From: Ga0077527 sp049433545
Lineage (GTDB): Bacteria; Pseudomonadota; Gammaproteobacteria; Burkholderiales; SG8-41
Length of the DNA stretch: 28,289 nucleotides
Reading direction: 5' to 3'
Assembly (NCBI GenBank): GCA_049433545.1
Contig: JBMTEY010000017.1
Location: 1-28,289 of the forward strand
Part shown: positions 7,877-16,282 of the stretch, piece after piece
How positions within the stretch are numbered: the stretch's first letter is position 1
Layout of the letters: each line of letters starts with the position of its first letter
The notes under the pieces: model-generated
What the model was told of the DNA's origin: nothing
Databases searched by the model: none
What the model saw: the letters and a program-made list of their open reading frames with translations, nothing else
Translations under genes and position numbers: made by a program

Positions 7877-9463
7877 TCAATGTCCGGGCAGGTGAAACAC
7901 CGACTTGTCCTGATCACCCAGTTGCGCCATCAAGCCGGTCTCCCATGCCAGGTACTGTTTCATGGCCTCGCGGTTTCCGGCGTGGCGGTCATGGACAAAG
8001 AACAGGTAATCGATGCACTCGCGGTCCGCTGGTATGTCCGCGGATGACGCTGCAGGAAAACCGGCCCCGGTCCATGCCGTGATGCCGCCTTCCAGCAGAC
8101 GGACATCGCGGATGCCGGCATCCAGCAGTTCGGTGGCAGCCAACCGCGCGATGTCCGCGTCATCGGCAACCAGTACGACCGGAGTCTTCGCGCCCTGTAC
8201 ATCGCTGGCGATGCGCCTGCGGGTGCTCCAGCGGCTGCCGGGGATGTGTGACTTGCGATAAGCCATGCTGGGGCCGACATCGATGACCGTACACGATTTG
8301 TGTTCGATCAGGCTTTTGAGTTCGCCGGCACTGACCGGCGCCAGATCGGGCAAGGCCGGGGCCGCGGGCGGGTTGGCTGCGAGCCGGGCCTTGACGCCGT
8401 CCTCAAGCACATAGGCTTCGCAACCCAGCTGCAGTAGCCAGCTGGCGACCACCGGTGCGCGGATCATTTCGTCGCCGTCGATCAGCACGATGCGCGCTTT
8501 GCGCACGCCGACCCACTGGTCGGTGGCCTGGATCAGCTGGCCGCCGGGCGCATGCTGCGCACCGGGCAGGCTGCCTGCGGCGAATTCTTCAGGCGTGCGC
8601 ACGTCGCAGAGGTATGTGGTGCGGTCCGTTTCGTCCAGCCATGCGCTGACGGTGGCGGCCGACACCGTTTGCACTTTGAAGCGCTGCATCAGTTGTTGCG
8701 CGGCCTGCTGCTGCGCCGGCAGTTTCGACGGGTCGATCGTCTCCGGATAACTGGCGGCCGAGCCGTATTCCAGCGGCAGGTCGGAGAGGTACCAGCCCTG
8801 GGTGCCGTTTTCCAGGGCATATACCGGATTGGGCACGCCGAAATTGATCAGCGTCTGCGCGCCGAGTATCGAACGCGTGCGCCCTGCGCAATTGACGATG
8901 ATCTTGGTCTGCGGACTGCCGACCATGCTGGCGACGCGGTACGGCAATTCCGCGTTGGGGCAGCAGGTGCTGCCCGGAATGGTCATCTTGTGGTGCTCGT
9001 GTACAGGGCGCCCGTCGTAGAGCACAAAATCCTCTCCCGACTCGCGCATCTTCACCAGGTCCCCGGCGGTGATGCGCGGGGTGTTGTAGGCGTGTTCGAC
9101 CAGTTCGCCGAAAAGCTTGCTCGGCACATTGACGCCTTTGAACAGCACGTAACCTGCGGCTTTCCAGCCTGCGGTGCCGCCCTCAAGCACGGCGAGGTCG
9201 GTGTATCCAGCTTCGGCGAGGCGTGCCGCGGCACGCCCGGCCACGCCGGAGCTGCCATCGTCGCAGAGCACGATGCGCACCGATTTGCGCGGCACCAGTG
9301 TGCTGATGCCGAGCTCCAGCCTGCTGTAGGGCAGCGGCGTCGCAAACAGCAGGTGGTCTTCGCCGAATTCGCCGTCTTCGCGGACGTCCAGCAACGCAAT
9401 TTCGCCGCCGTCATGCAGTGCGTTCTGTAGCGCGGCTGGGGTTATGGTTGATGCCATGGCCAT
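7877..9463 (-). CDS. Four-domain rhodanese-like protein
   Basis: A 528-residue cytoplasmic protein made of four consecutive rhodanese homology domains (about residues 5-105, 130-235, 265-365, 385-475). Rhodanese domains move sulfane sulfur through an active-site cysteine. The first loop has C67 (VLCDDGSSG) and the second C192 (VNCAGRTRS). The third has Asp in place of Cys (LIDGDEMIR) and the fourth lacks Cys (LVADDADIA), so only two are likely catalytic. There is no signal peptide. The start is ATG at 9463 (AGGAG three bases upstream) or the second ATG at 9457 with better spacing. The TauE/SafE permease gene lies upstream, suggesting a shared sulfur role. Confidence 0.93.
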   Translation of the reverse strand: MAMASTITPAALQNALHDGGEIALLDVREDGEFGEDHLLFATPLPYSRLELGISTLVPRKSVRIVLCDDGSSGVAGRAAARLAEAGYTDLAVLEGGTAGWKAAGYVLFKGVNVPSKLFGELVEHAYNTPRITAGDLVKMRESGEDFVLYDGRPVHEHHKMTIPGSTCCPNAELPYRVASMVGSPQTKIIVNCAGRTRSILGAQTLINFGVPNPVYALENGTQGWYLSDLPLEYGSAASYPETIDPSKLPAQQQAAQQLMQRFKVQTVSAATVSAWLDETDRTTYLCDVRTPEEFAAGSLPGAQHAPGGQLIQATDQWVGVRKARIVLIDGDEMIRAPVVASWLLQLGCEAYVLEDGVKARLAANPPAAPALPDLAPVSAGELKSLIEHKSCTVIDVGPSMAYRKSHIPGSRWSTRRRIASDVQGAKTPVVLVADDADIARLAATELLDAGIRDVRLLEGGITAWTGAGFPAASSADIPADRECIDYLFFVHDRHAGNREAMKQYLAWETGLMAQLGDQDKSVFHLPGH

Positions 9464-9511
9464 GTGCTCCTGATATCTACGGCAGTGATTATAGCGGTGG
9501 CGGACATCGCC

Positions 9512-10252
9512 TCAGCGGATCAGCAGGGGTACGCCGCTGGCGATCAGGATGGCACCGACCAGGCGCTTGAAGGCGGTGTCATTGAGATTGGCATGGATGT
9601 GGTTGCCGACCCACACCCCGACCAGCATGACCGGGACGGCGATCAGGCAGGCCAGCAGCGTTTCACGGTCATAACCGCCGACTGCGGCGTAACCGGCGCC
9701 GCGGAACAGGCCGAGCCCGAACAGGATGGCGGCAACGGTAGCCCGAAACGCCGCCTTTTCATATTTGAGCAGGTCCAGGTAAATGGCAAAAAACATGCCG
9801 GCCATGGAACCGAAAATGGTGCCGACGAAGCCGGCTGTCGTGCCTGCGGCCGGCGCTGCCAGCCACATCGGCGCCCTGAAGCCTGTCGCGGGCTTCCAGG
9901 TGAGCCACAATGAGTACAGGCCGTAGGCAATTACGAAGACACCGAGTGCGCGGGCCAGGGTGCTGGCGTCCAGGGTCTTGAAGAAATACAGGCCGATCAG
10001 CACGCCGGCCAGGCAGAACGGCATGATCCGCCACAGCGCCGGCCAGCGTACATGCCTGATGTTTTTGCGCAGGATCACGAACGAGGAGAGCAGGCCGAGA
10101 AACGTCACCATCGGCACGACGATCTTGAGTGACATGACCCAGGCCAGCAGCGGAACGGTAACTCCGCCGAAGCCGGCACTGCCGCGCACGGCGTAGGAAA
10201 TGACGATGACGAACGCGAAGAATGCAAGCTCGGGCAGCGACAGCGCGTCCAT
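9512..10252 (-). CDS. TauE/SafE-family membrane permease (putative sulfur anion transporter)
   Basis: A 246-residue polytopic inner-membrane protein with about eight hydrophobic segments. It shows the TauE/SafE pattern of two related halves, each with a glycine-rich stretch: VRGSAGFGGVTVPLLAWV near the N-terminus and AGTTAGFVGTIFGSMAGMF in the middle. Family members export or import sulfite, sulfoacetate or other organosulfur anions. It sits 48 bases upstream of the quadruple-rhodanese gene and 15 bases downstream of rhlE, so co-transcription is likely. Transport of a sulfur compound is inferred from family and neighbour. The ribosome site at the ATG (10252) is weak. Confidence 0.88.
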   Translation of the reverse strand: MDALSLPELAFFAFVIVISYAVRGSAGFGGVTVPLLAWVMSLKIVVPMVTFLGLLSSFVILRKNIRHVRWPALWRIMPFCLAGVLIGLYFFKTLDASTLARALGVFVIAYGLYSLWLTWKPATGFRAPMWLAAPAAGTTAGFVGTIFGSMAGMFFAIYLDLLKYEKAAFRATVAAILFGLGLFRGAGYAAVGGYDRETLLACLIAVPVMLVGVWVGNHIHANLNDTAFKRLVGAILIASGVPLLIR

Positions 10253-10267
10253 CGCGTTTGCCCGGTT

Positions 10268-11680
10268 TTACTTGGCGGACTTGGCGGGAGGCGGCAGACC
10301 GCCGAGCAAGGCAGCGGTCGGTCGGGTGGAGCGTCCGCGTATGGACGGCGGTTTTGCTGCTGCGGTCGATGTCGCGGCGCCGGTGGCGGGTTCGTAGGGT
10401 TTGCTGAAATCGAAACCGTCGCTGGCGCGCGGTGCGGCAGCGCGCTGGACCGGCGCCGCTGCCTGCGCAGGAGCGGGCCGGGCCGGTGCCTCGTCCCGGC
10501 GCGATGCCCTGCGCGGTTCCCGGTCATGGCCGCGGCCCCCGGTCGTGAATTCGTCTGCGGATTTGCGCGGTATCGTCCGTTTCAGCAGTTTTTCGATGTC
10601 GGCCAGCAGGCGGTGTTCGTCTTCGCACACCAGCGAAATGGCCTCTCCGGGCAGTCCGGCACGACCGGTGCGGCCGATGCGATGTACGTAATCTTCCGGC
10701 GTATAGGGCAGTTCGTAGTTGATGACGAAGGGCAGCTCCGCAATGTCGATGCCGCGTGCCGCGATGTCGGTGGCGACCAGCACTGTGGCGCGGCCTTCCT
10801 TGAAGTCGTTCAGGGCCTGCTCGCGTTCGGCCTGGGTGCGGTCGCTGTGGATGGCCGTGGCATTGATGCCGTCGCGCACCAGTTCGCGGGCGAGTTTGTT
10901 GCAGTCGCGTTTCATACGCACGAACACCAGCACCTGCTTCATTTCGCGGATGCGGATCAGGCCGGCGAGCAGGGCCCGTTTGCGCGTGGCCGGAGTTTCA
11001 TACACCTGATGCTCGACCAGATCCGCCGGTGCGTTGCGGCGGGCAACCTCGATCAGCAGCGGGCTGCGCAGCATCTGGTTGGCGAGTTTCTTGATTTCTT
11101 CCGAAAAAGTCGCCGAAAACAGCAGGCTCTGGCGTTGCGCCGGAATCAGCGCGAGTATGCGCCGGATGTCCGGCAGGAAACCCATGTCGAGCATGCGATC
11201 GGCTTCATCGAGCACCAGGATCTCGACCTGGCCCAGTGACACGCTCTTCTGCTGCACGTGGTCAAGCAGGCGGCCCGGGGTGGCGACCAGGATGTCGACG
11301 CCTTCGCGCAGCGCCTTGGTCTGCGGCGGCATGTCGACGCCGCCGTAGACGACTGTGGACCGGAGCTTGAGGTGTTTGCCGTAGTTGCGCACGCTGTCGG
11401 CCACCTGTGCCGCCAGTTCGCGCGTGGGCGTCAGCACCAGCGCGCGCACCGGGTGGCGCGCCGGAGAAGGGCTGGAATTGGCATAAGGCGCGAGCAGTTG
11501 CAGCATCGGCAGCGTGAAACCGGCGGTTTTTCCGGTGCCGGTTTGTGCACAACCCATGATGTCGCGGCGTTCCAGAACAGCCGGAATCGCCTTGGCCTGT
11601 ATCGGCGTCGGTTCGCTGTAGCCTTCATCGGCCACGGCACGCTGCAGTTCGGCAATCAGGTTGAGGTCGGCAAAAGACAT
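10268..11680 (-). CDS. rhlE: DEAD-box ATP-dependent RNA helicase, RhlE type
   Basis: A 470-residue RNA helicase of RNA remodelling and ribosome assembly. All core motifs are present in order: Q motif (FADLNLI...TPIQ), Walker A AQTGTGKT, PTRELA, TPGR, DEAD (VLDEADRML), SAT, then in domain 2 RGID (DIAARGIDIAEL) and HRIGRTGRAG. A basic, Ala/Arg/Pro-rich tail of about 90 residues follows, as in many RhlE proteins. The ATG at 11680 gives the usual family start MSFADL. The frame stays open upstream, but the extra sequence is not family-like. No good ribosome site is visible. It is probably the first gene of the unit continuing into the TauE/SafE and rhodanese genes. Confidence 0.94.
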   Translation of the reverse strand: MSFADLNLIAELQRAVADEGYSEPTPIQAKAIPAVLERRDIMGCAQTGTGKTAGFTLPMLQLLAPYANSSPSPARHPVRALVLTPTRELAAQVADSVRNYGKHLKLRSTVVYGGVDMPPQTKALREGVDILVATPGRLLDHVQQKSVSLGQVEILVLDEADRMLDMGFLPDIRRILALIPAQRQSLLFSATFSEEIKKLANQMLRSPLLIEVARRNAPADLVEHQVYETPATRKRALLAGLIRIREMKQVLVFVRMKRDCNKLARELVRDGINATAIHSDRTQAEREQALNDFKEGRATVLVATDIAARGIDIAELPFVINYELPYTPEDYVHRIGRTGRAGLPGEAISLVCEDEHRLLADIEKLLKRTIPRKSADEFTTGGRGHDREPRRASRRDEAPARPAPAQAAAPVQRAAAPRASDGFDFSKPYEPATGAATSTAAAKPPSIRGRSTRPTAALLGGLPPPAKSAK

Positions 11681-11923
11681 TAAACGGGCATTTGGATGGC
11701 GAAAATGGGTGACCACGGTACCGTCATGGCGCACGACAGGGGCGCGCAGAACTGCTGGACGGCGCCGGCAACGATGCCGGAAGTGGATATGGAGCTGGAA
11801 ATCACGCGGGCGGAGTATAACGCGGCCGGCGCTGCAGGGCCAGCCGGGGGGCAAAATCTTCCATAAATTCAAAAATCTGGTAAATTGTGCCGGCATTCAG
11901 GCATGTTCATTTCAGGATGAAAA

Positions 11924-12550
11924 TTGCGCGCCATGGACGGCAGTCTTCCTACCTACTCTGATCCGGCAGCAGTGAACCTGTTTCCGCTGATCCTGACGCT
12001 GGATACGCATGGCGTACCCCATCGCTGGATCAGCTGGCAGCATGCCTGTTATTACTATTCCAAGAACCAGGTGGCGTGGAGCATCGGAGCCCGCGCCTTT
12101 ACCGTGCGCGGCGGGCTGAACCGCATTACCGGGGAGCGTTCGACGATCAGCGGCGCCAGCATCATCGCCATCAAGGGCAAGGCGATGGCGATGAAGTCGT
12201 TCAACCAGGTGCCGCCGCTGAACAACCGGGAATTGTTTCATCGCGATCGCCAGATCTGCGCGTATTGCGCCCACAGTTTTGCCGGCGCCCGGCTGACACG
12301 GGATCACATCGTGCCGTTCTCCAAGGGCGGCCGCGATACCTGGATGAACGTGGTAACGGCCTGCCGGTCATGCAATGAGCGCAAAAGCGACCGTACTCCC
12401 GAGGGAGCCGGCATGGAGCTGGTTTACCTGCCGTACGTGCCGAACCGGGCAGAGTACCTGATTCTCACCAACCGCCGCATCCTTGCGGATCAGATGGAAT
12501 TTCTCGCGCAGCACGTGCCGGCCCAGAGCCGGCTGCACCAGCCGCGCTAA
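11924..12550 (+). CDS. HNH endonuclease-domain protein
   Basis: A protein of about 208 residues with a C-terminal HNH nuclease module: ICAYC, then LTRDHIVPFSKGG, then N and CRSCNERK. The two CxxC pairs bind a structural zinc, and the DH plus later Asn/His form the metal-dependent nuclease site. The first 100 residues are a conserved-looking extension without a known domain. TTG at 11924 is chosen because AGGA lies six bases upstream; the ATG at 11933 is an alternative. It diverges from rhlE and converges with the membrane protein gene. There is no methyltransferase, phage or toxin partner nearby, so its role is unknown. Confidence 0.88.
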   Translation: MRAMDGSLPTYSDPAAVNLFPLILTLDTHGVPHRWISWQHACYYYSKNQVAWSIGARAFTVRGGLNRITGERSTISGASIIAIKGKAMAMKSFNQVPPLNNRELFHRDRQICAYCAHSFAGARLTRDHIVPFSKGGRDTWMNVVTACRSCNERKSDRTPEGAGMELVYLPYVPNRAEYLILTNRRILADQMEFLAQHVPAQSRLHQPR

Positions 12551-12563
12551 GCCTGCCGGCTGC

Positions 12564-13118
12564 TTATTTAGTGCGCAGTTCGCGCATGGCCGCCATGACT
12601 TCCTGGTCGGACGGCGGGCGCCGTTCCTTGAAGATCAGCCACAGCAATGCGCCATTGGTCAGTATGAACATGACCTCGATGTAGAGCAGCGTCTCGACGA
12701 TGACATGCGCAGGTTTCTGGGCGAATATGAAAAAGAAACCCTCGAAAGTCGGGATCGCGGCCTTGGTCAGCGCGAATACCGATTCCATGGGCGGGAACAG
12801 CAGCATCAGCACCAGGTTGGCGCCAGTGAAAATCAATGATGCGTTCTGCAGGCCGAGTTTGCGGCGTGGTGCGCCGGCAGACTTGTCTCGTAACAACAGC
12901 CAGGCGATGGCGAGGTTGACCAGCACGACCACCAGTTCGATCACTAGCAGGTCGGTGTTGACGACGCTCAGCGGCGGTTTGGCGGCAATGAAGTGGAATC
13001 CGGAAAATACCGGAACTGCCGCGGATGCGATCGAAAACTGGTCGATCGGGGGGAACAGCGCAATCAGCAGCACATTGACGACGGCGACGGCCAGTGCAAT
13101 GGCTTGATTCCGGTTCAT
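12564..13118 (-). CDS. Unknown four-helix membrane protein with internal duplication
   Basis: A protein of about 184 residues that I do not recognise. It has four hydrophobic segments in two related halves. Each half runs: helix ending in LFPP (ALFPPIDQF / LLFPPMESV), amphipathic loop with AAVPVFSGFHFI / AAIPTFEGFFFI, a KP pair (AAKPPLSVV / AQKPAHVIV), then a second helix with VNLAIAWLL / LTNGALLWL. A basic or acidic hinge joins the halves and a charged tail (ERRPPSDQEV) ends the protein. The ATG at 13118 is preferred to the in-frame ATG at 13130, which has no space for a ribosome site. The stop lies 13 bases from the convergent HNH gene. Confidence 0.8.
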   Translation of the reverse strand: MNRNQAIALAVAVVNVLLIALFPPIDQFSIASAAVPVFSGFHFIAAKPPLSVVNTDLLVIELVVVLVNLAIAWLLLRDKSAGAPRRKLGLQNASLIFTGANLVLMLLFPPMESVFALTKAAIPTFEGFFFIFAQKPAHVIVETLLYIEVMFILTNGALLWLIFKERRPPSDQEVMAAMRELRTK

Positions 13119-13353
13119 TCCCGATCTCATCCCCGTTGTTTTACGCAGTCAGTATATAGCGGAATCAATTAAGGGGGACGTGACTGCGGGCATGCGCGGG
13201 CGATTAGCCTTCACAGCCTGGCTGGCGTCAGCGATGTTGATCTCATTCCGGGCTGCGCCTGCAGCAGGTGATTCATGTTGATATCGATGCACATCACGGG
13301 ATTTTGTTATCATGCCGCCTGCCGCAGTTAATTATCTGATTTAATTGATTTTT

Positions 13354-14196
13354 ATGCGCGTCGATTTGCATAGTCATTCCACATTTTCCGACGGACTGCT
13401 GAGTCCCGCCGATGTAGTCGAGCGCGCGGTGCAGCGTGGTGTCGATGTGCTGGCATTGACGGATCACGATGAAGTGAGCGGACTGGCCGCGGCGCGGGCG
13501 GCGGCCGCGCATTGGGGACTGCAACTGATTGATGGCGTGGAAATTTCCGTGTTGTGGCAGGACACCACGCTGCATATCGTCGGACTGGGCATAAACAGCA
13601 CGCATGAACCGCTGGTCGACGGGCTGGCCGCGATCCGCACAGGGCGCGAACAGCGCGCCCGGCGTATTGCGCAAAGCCTGGCCGATGCCGGCATTCCCGG
13701 CAGCCTTGAGGGCGCCCGGCAGTTTGCGAAGAATCCTGAACTGGTAAGCCGTGCGCATTTCGCCCGCCATCTGGTAAGCGCGGGCCATGCGCGTGACACC
13801 AATGCCGTGTTCAGGAATTTCCTGACACCGGGCAAACCCGGGTATGTGCAGCACCAGTGGAGCCTGCTCGAGGATGCCGTGCGCTGGATTACCGGCAGCG
13901 GCGGCGTTGCGGTGATTGCCCATCCCGGACGTTATCCGCTGAACCAGCAGCAGTGCGAAAGTCTCCTGGATGAATTCAGGTCGCTGGGCGGAACCGGGCT
14001 GGAGGTCGTGACCGGATCACATGCGCCGTCGGAGTATGCGACCTGGGCACGTTATGCGCGGCGTTTTGGCCTTCGCGCTTCAGCCGGCTCGGATTTTCAC
14101 GGACCCGGCGAAGGTTATCGCGATCTCGGCGACGTGCCCGTGCTGCCTGCCGGATGCGTGCCGGTATGGACCGAACTCGTATGCGGCACTGCCTGA
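13354..14196 (+). CDS. rnm: PHP-domain phosphatase/nuclease, Rnm (YciV) type
   Basis: A 280-residue metal-dependent phosphoesterase of the PHP family. Relatives hydrolyse 3',5'-nucleoside bisphosphates and, in E. coli (YciV, RNase AM), trim short RNA 5' ends. Metal-binding motifs are present in order: DLHSHSTFSDG, LTDHDEVSG, GVEIS, RAHFAR, VIAHPGRY and SDFHGPG. The ATG at 13354 is the natural start; a TTG nine bases upstream is unlikely. The ribosome site is weak and the upstream region is AT-rich. yciO and trpS follow on the same strand; the yciV-yciO pairing is conserved in other proteobacteria and supports the call. Confidence 0.92.
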   Translation: MRVDLHSHSTFSDGLLSPADVVERAVQRGVDVLALTDHDEVSGLAAARAAAAHWGLQLIDGVEISVLWQDTTLHIVGLGINSTHEPLVDGLAAIRTGREQRARRIAQSLADAGIPGSLEGARQFAKNPELVSRAHFARHLVSAGHARDTNAVFRNFLTPGKPGYVQHQWSLLEDAVRWITGSGGVAVIAHPGRYPLNQQQCESLLDEFRSLGGTGLEVVTGSHAPSEYATWARYARRFGLRASAGSDFHGPGEGYRDLGDVPVLPAGCVPVWTELVCGTA

Positions 14197-14219
14197 CCGT
14201 GCGCTGATCCCCGGCCGGG

Positions 14220-14840
14220 GCTCAGTATTTTTCGATCCATCCGCAGAACCCCCAGCCGCGCCTGATCAGGCGCGCTGCTGAAATCATCCGCTCCGGCGGC
14301 ATCGTGATTTACCCGACCGATTCCTGTTATGCGCTGGGGTGCCACATCGGCGACAAGGCAGCAATGGAGCGCCTGCGTGTCATACGCGGTGTCGATGCCA
14401 GGCATCATTTCGCGCTGGTATGCCGCGACCTGTCGGAACTGGCAACCTATGCACGGGTGGATAACCGGCAATTCCGTCTGCTCAGGGCGACCACGCCGGG
14501 CAGTTACGTGTTTATCCTCGAGGCCACCCGCGAGTTGCCCAAGCGCTTACAGCATCCGAAGCGGCGCACGATCGGTCTGCGCATTCCGGACCACCCGGTC
14601 GTAGCGGCACTGCTGACGGAACTGGGGGAACCCATCCTGTCTTCAACGCTGCTGCTGCCCGGTGACGAGTTGCCGCATACCGATGCCGGGGAAATCCGCG
14701 GACGCCTGGAACACCAGGTAGATCTGATACTGGACGGCGGATCCTGCGGCATAGAACCGACCACGGTGGTCGACCTGACCGGCCCGGAGCCGGTGGTAAC
14801 ACGCAAGGGCAAGGGCAGCCTGGCGCCGCTGGGACTTTGA
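14220..14840 (+). CDS. yciO: YciO-type Sua5/YciO/YrdC family protein, start codon unclear
   Basis: A protein of about 206 residues of the threonylcarbamoyl-AMP synthase superfamily, YciO branch; the exact in vivo role of YciO is less certain than that of TsaC. Visible are YPTDSCYALGC, the basic KRRTIGLRIP motif, ILSSTLLLPG and PTTVVDLTG. The conserved N-terminus is readable from 14220 (AQYFSIHPQNPQPRL), but no ATG, GTG or TTG precedes it in frame before a TGA at 14205-14207. The first ordinary start in frame is GTG at 14304, which would lose the N-terminal helix. An ATG at 14181, inside the end of the PHP gene, is in the same frame but separated by that TGA. Confidence 0.85.
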   Translation, partial: AQYFSIHPQNPQPRLIRRAAEIIRSGGIVIYPTDSCYALGCHIGDKAAMERLRVIRGVDARHHFALVCRDLSELATYARVDNRQFRLLRATTPGSYVFILEATRELPKRLQHPKRRTIGLRIPDHPVVAALLTELGEPILSSTLLLPGDELPHTDAGEIRGRLEHQVDLILDGGSCGIEPTTVVDLTGPEPVVTRKGKGSLAPLGL

Positions 14841-15016
14841 AAAAACCAATAAGAATCAGGGCGCTGCGACGCAATACCGGGCATGCGGTAGAATCCAGAT
14901 AACTCAGCGCTGCCGCCCGTATAAATAACTTATTGTTTTTATTGAGTTTTATAACTGAATCTGGTGATGGCGGCTGCCTTCCTTCCAATTTTTCATGACC
15001 CTCGCAGATCCCCGTA

Positions 15017-16219
15017 ATGTTTGAAAACCGCGTTTTATCCGGAATGCGCCCTACGGGCGCACTGCATTTCGGCCACTACCATGGCGTACTTAAAAACTGG
15101 ATCAAGCTGCAGCACGAGCACCAGTGCCTGTTTTTTGTCGCCGACTGGCATGCCCTGACCACCCATTACGACGAACCGGGAACCATCGAGGACCATGCAT
15201 GGAGCATGGTGGTCGACTGGCTGGCCGCCGGCGTGGATCCGGCGCAGGCCGTGCTGTTCATCCAGTCCAAGGTGCCAGAGCATGCGGAACTGCACCTGCT
15301 GCTGTCGATGATTACGCCGCTGTCCTGGCTGGAACGCGTGCCAACTTACAAGGACCAGCAGGAGAAACTAGCCGAAAAGGATCTCGCCACTTTCGGTTTT
15401 CTCGGTTATCCGCTGCTGCAAAGCGCCGATATCCTGATTTACCGGGCCAATCTCGTGCCGGTGGGTGAGGATCAGGTTCCGCACGTGGAGATCACCCGCG
15501 AGATTGCGCGCAGGTTCAACCACGTATTCGGTCGCGAACCGGGATTCGAGGAGAAGGCCGAGGCCGCGATCAAGAAGCTGGGTGCGCGTCGCGGCAAGCT
15601 CTACCGCAAGCTGCGCACTGATTATCTCGAGAAGGGCGATGGCGATGCGCTGGCCGCCGCCCGGGCGCTGCTGGAAGAGACCCAGAATCTGCCGCTGGGC
15701 GATCGCGAACGGCTATTCGGTTATATCGAGGGCGGCGGCAAGGTCATCCTCACGGAACCCAGGGCCTTGCTGACCGAAGCTTCCAGGATGCCGGGGCTGG
15801 ATGGCCAAAAAATGTCAAAGTCGTACGACAATACAATTGCCTTGCGCGAGGCGCCGGAAAACGTATCAAGAAAGATCAAGACCATGCCGACAGATCCGGC
15901 GCGTATCAAGCGCACTGATCCCGGCGATCCCGACAAATGTCCGGTGTGGCAACTGCACCTGGTGTACTCGGACGAACCGAAGAAACAGTGGGTTCAGCAG
16001 GGTTGCCGCAGCGCGGGCATCGGTTGCCTTGAGTGCAAGCAGCCGGTGATCGATGCCATCATTGCAGAGCAGAAGCCGATGCGTGAGCGTGCGGAGCGTT
16101 ATCTTGATGACCCGACGCTGGTGCGCAACATCATCGCCGATGGTTGCGAGAAGGCGCGCAAGCTGGCACAGGAGACGTTGCGCGATGTGCGCGAGGTGAT
16201 GGGGCTCGACTATTCCTGA
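15017..16219 (+). CDS. trpS: Tryptophan-tRNA ligase (long form)
   Basis: Class I aminoacyl-tRNA synthetase that charges tRNA-Trp, cytoplasmic. The 400 residues match the long TrpRS form common in beta- and many gammaproteobacteria. The HIGH-type motif is HFGH (17-20) and the KMSKS loop is complete (about residue 265, GQKMSKSYDN). Between the Rossmann fold and KMSKS lies the characteristic insertion of about 60 residues rich in charged amino acids. A C-terminal Cys cluster (GCRSAGIGCLECK) resembles the zinc or Fe-S type motif of some TrpRS. It follows rnm and yciO after a 176-base AT-rich gap and converges with lexA. No leader peptide or T-box was seen. Confidence 0.95.
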   Translation: MFENRVLSGMRPTGALHFGHYHGVLKNWIKLQHEHQCLFFVADWHALTTHYDEPGTIEDHAWSMVVDWLAAGVDPAQAVLFIQSKVPEHAELHLLLSMITPLSWLERVPTYKDQQEKLAEKDLATFGFLGYPLLQSADILIYRANLVPVGEDQVPHVEITREIARRFNHVFGREPGFEEKAEAAIKKLGARRGKLYRKLRTDYLEKGDGDALAAARALLEETQNLPLGDRERLFGYIEGGGKVILTEPRALLTEASRMPGLDGQKMSKSYDNTIALREAPENVSRKIKTMPTDPARIKRTDPGDPDKCPVWQLHLVYSDEPKKQWVQQGCRSAGIGCLECKQPVIDAIIAEQKPMRERAERYLDDPTLVRNIIADGCEKARKLAQETLRDVREVMGLDYS

Positions 16220-16282
16220 TCCTGCCGCTGATACGGCGACAGGTGGGCTGCTTCTGCAGTTACTACATGCCGCCGGCGGGCA

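Noticed and set aside
12527..12561. Inverted repeat AGCCGGC/GCCGGCT at the end of the HNH gene as a terminator
   Set aside because: Loop of 21 bases and only a broken T-run; too weak to call.
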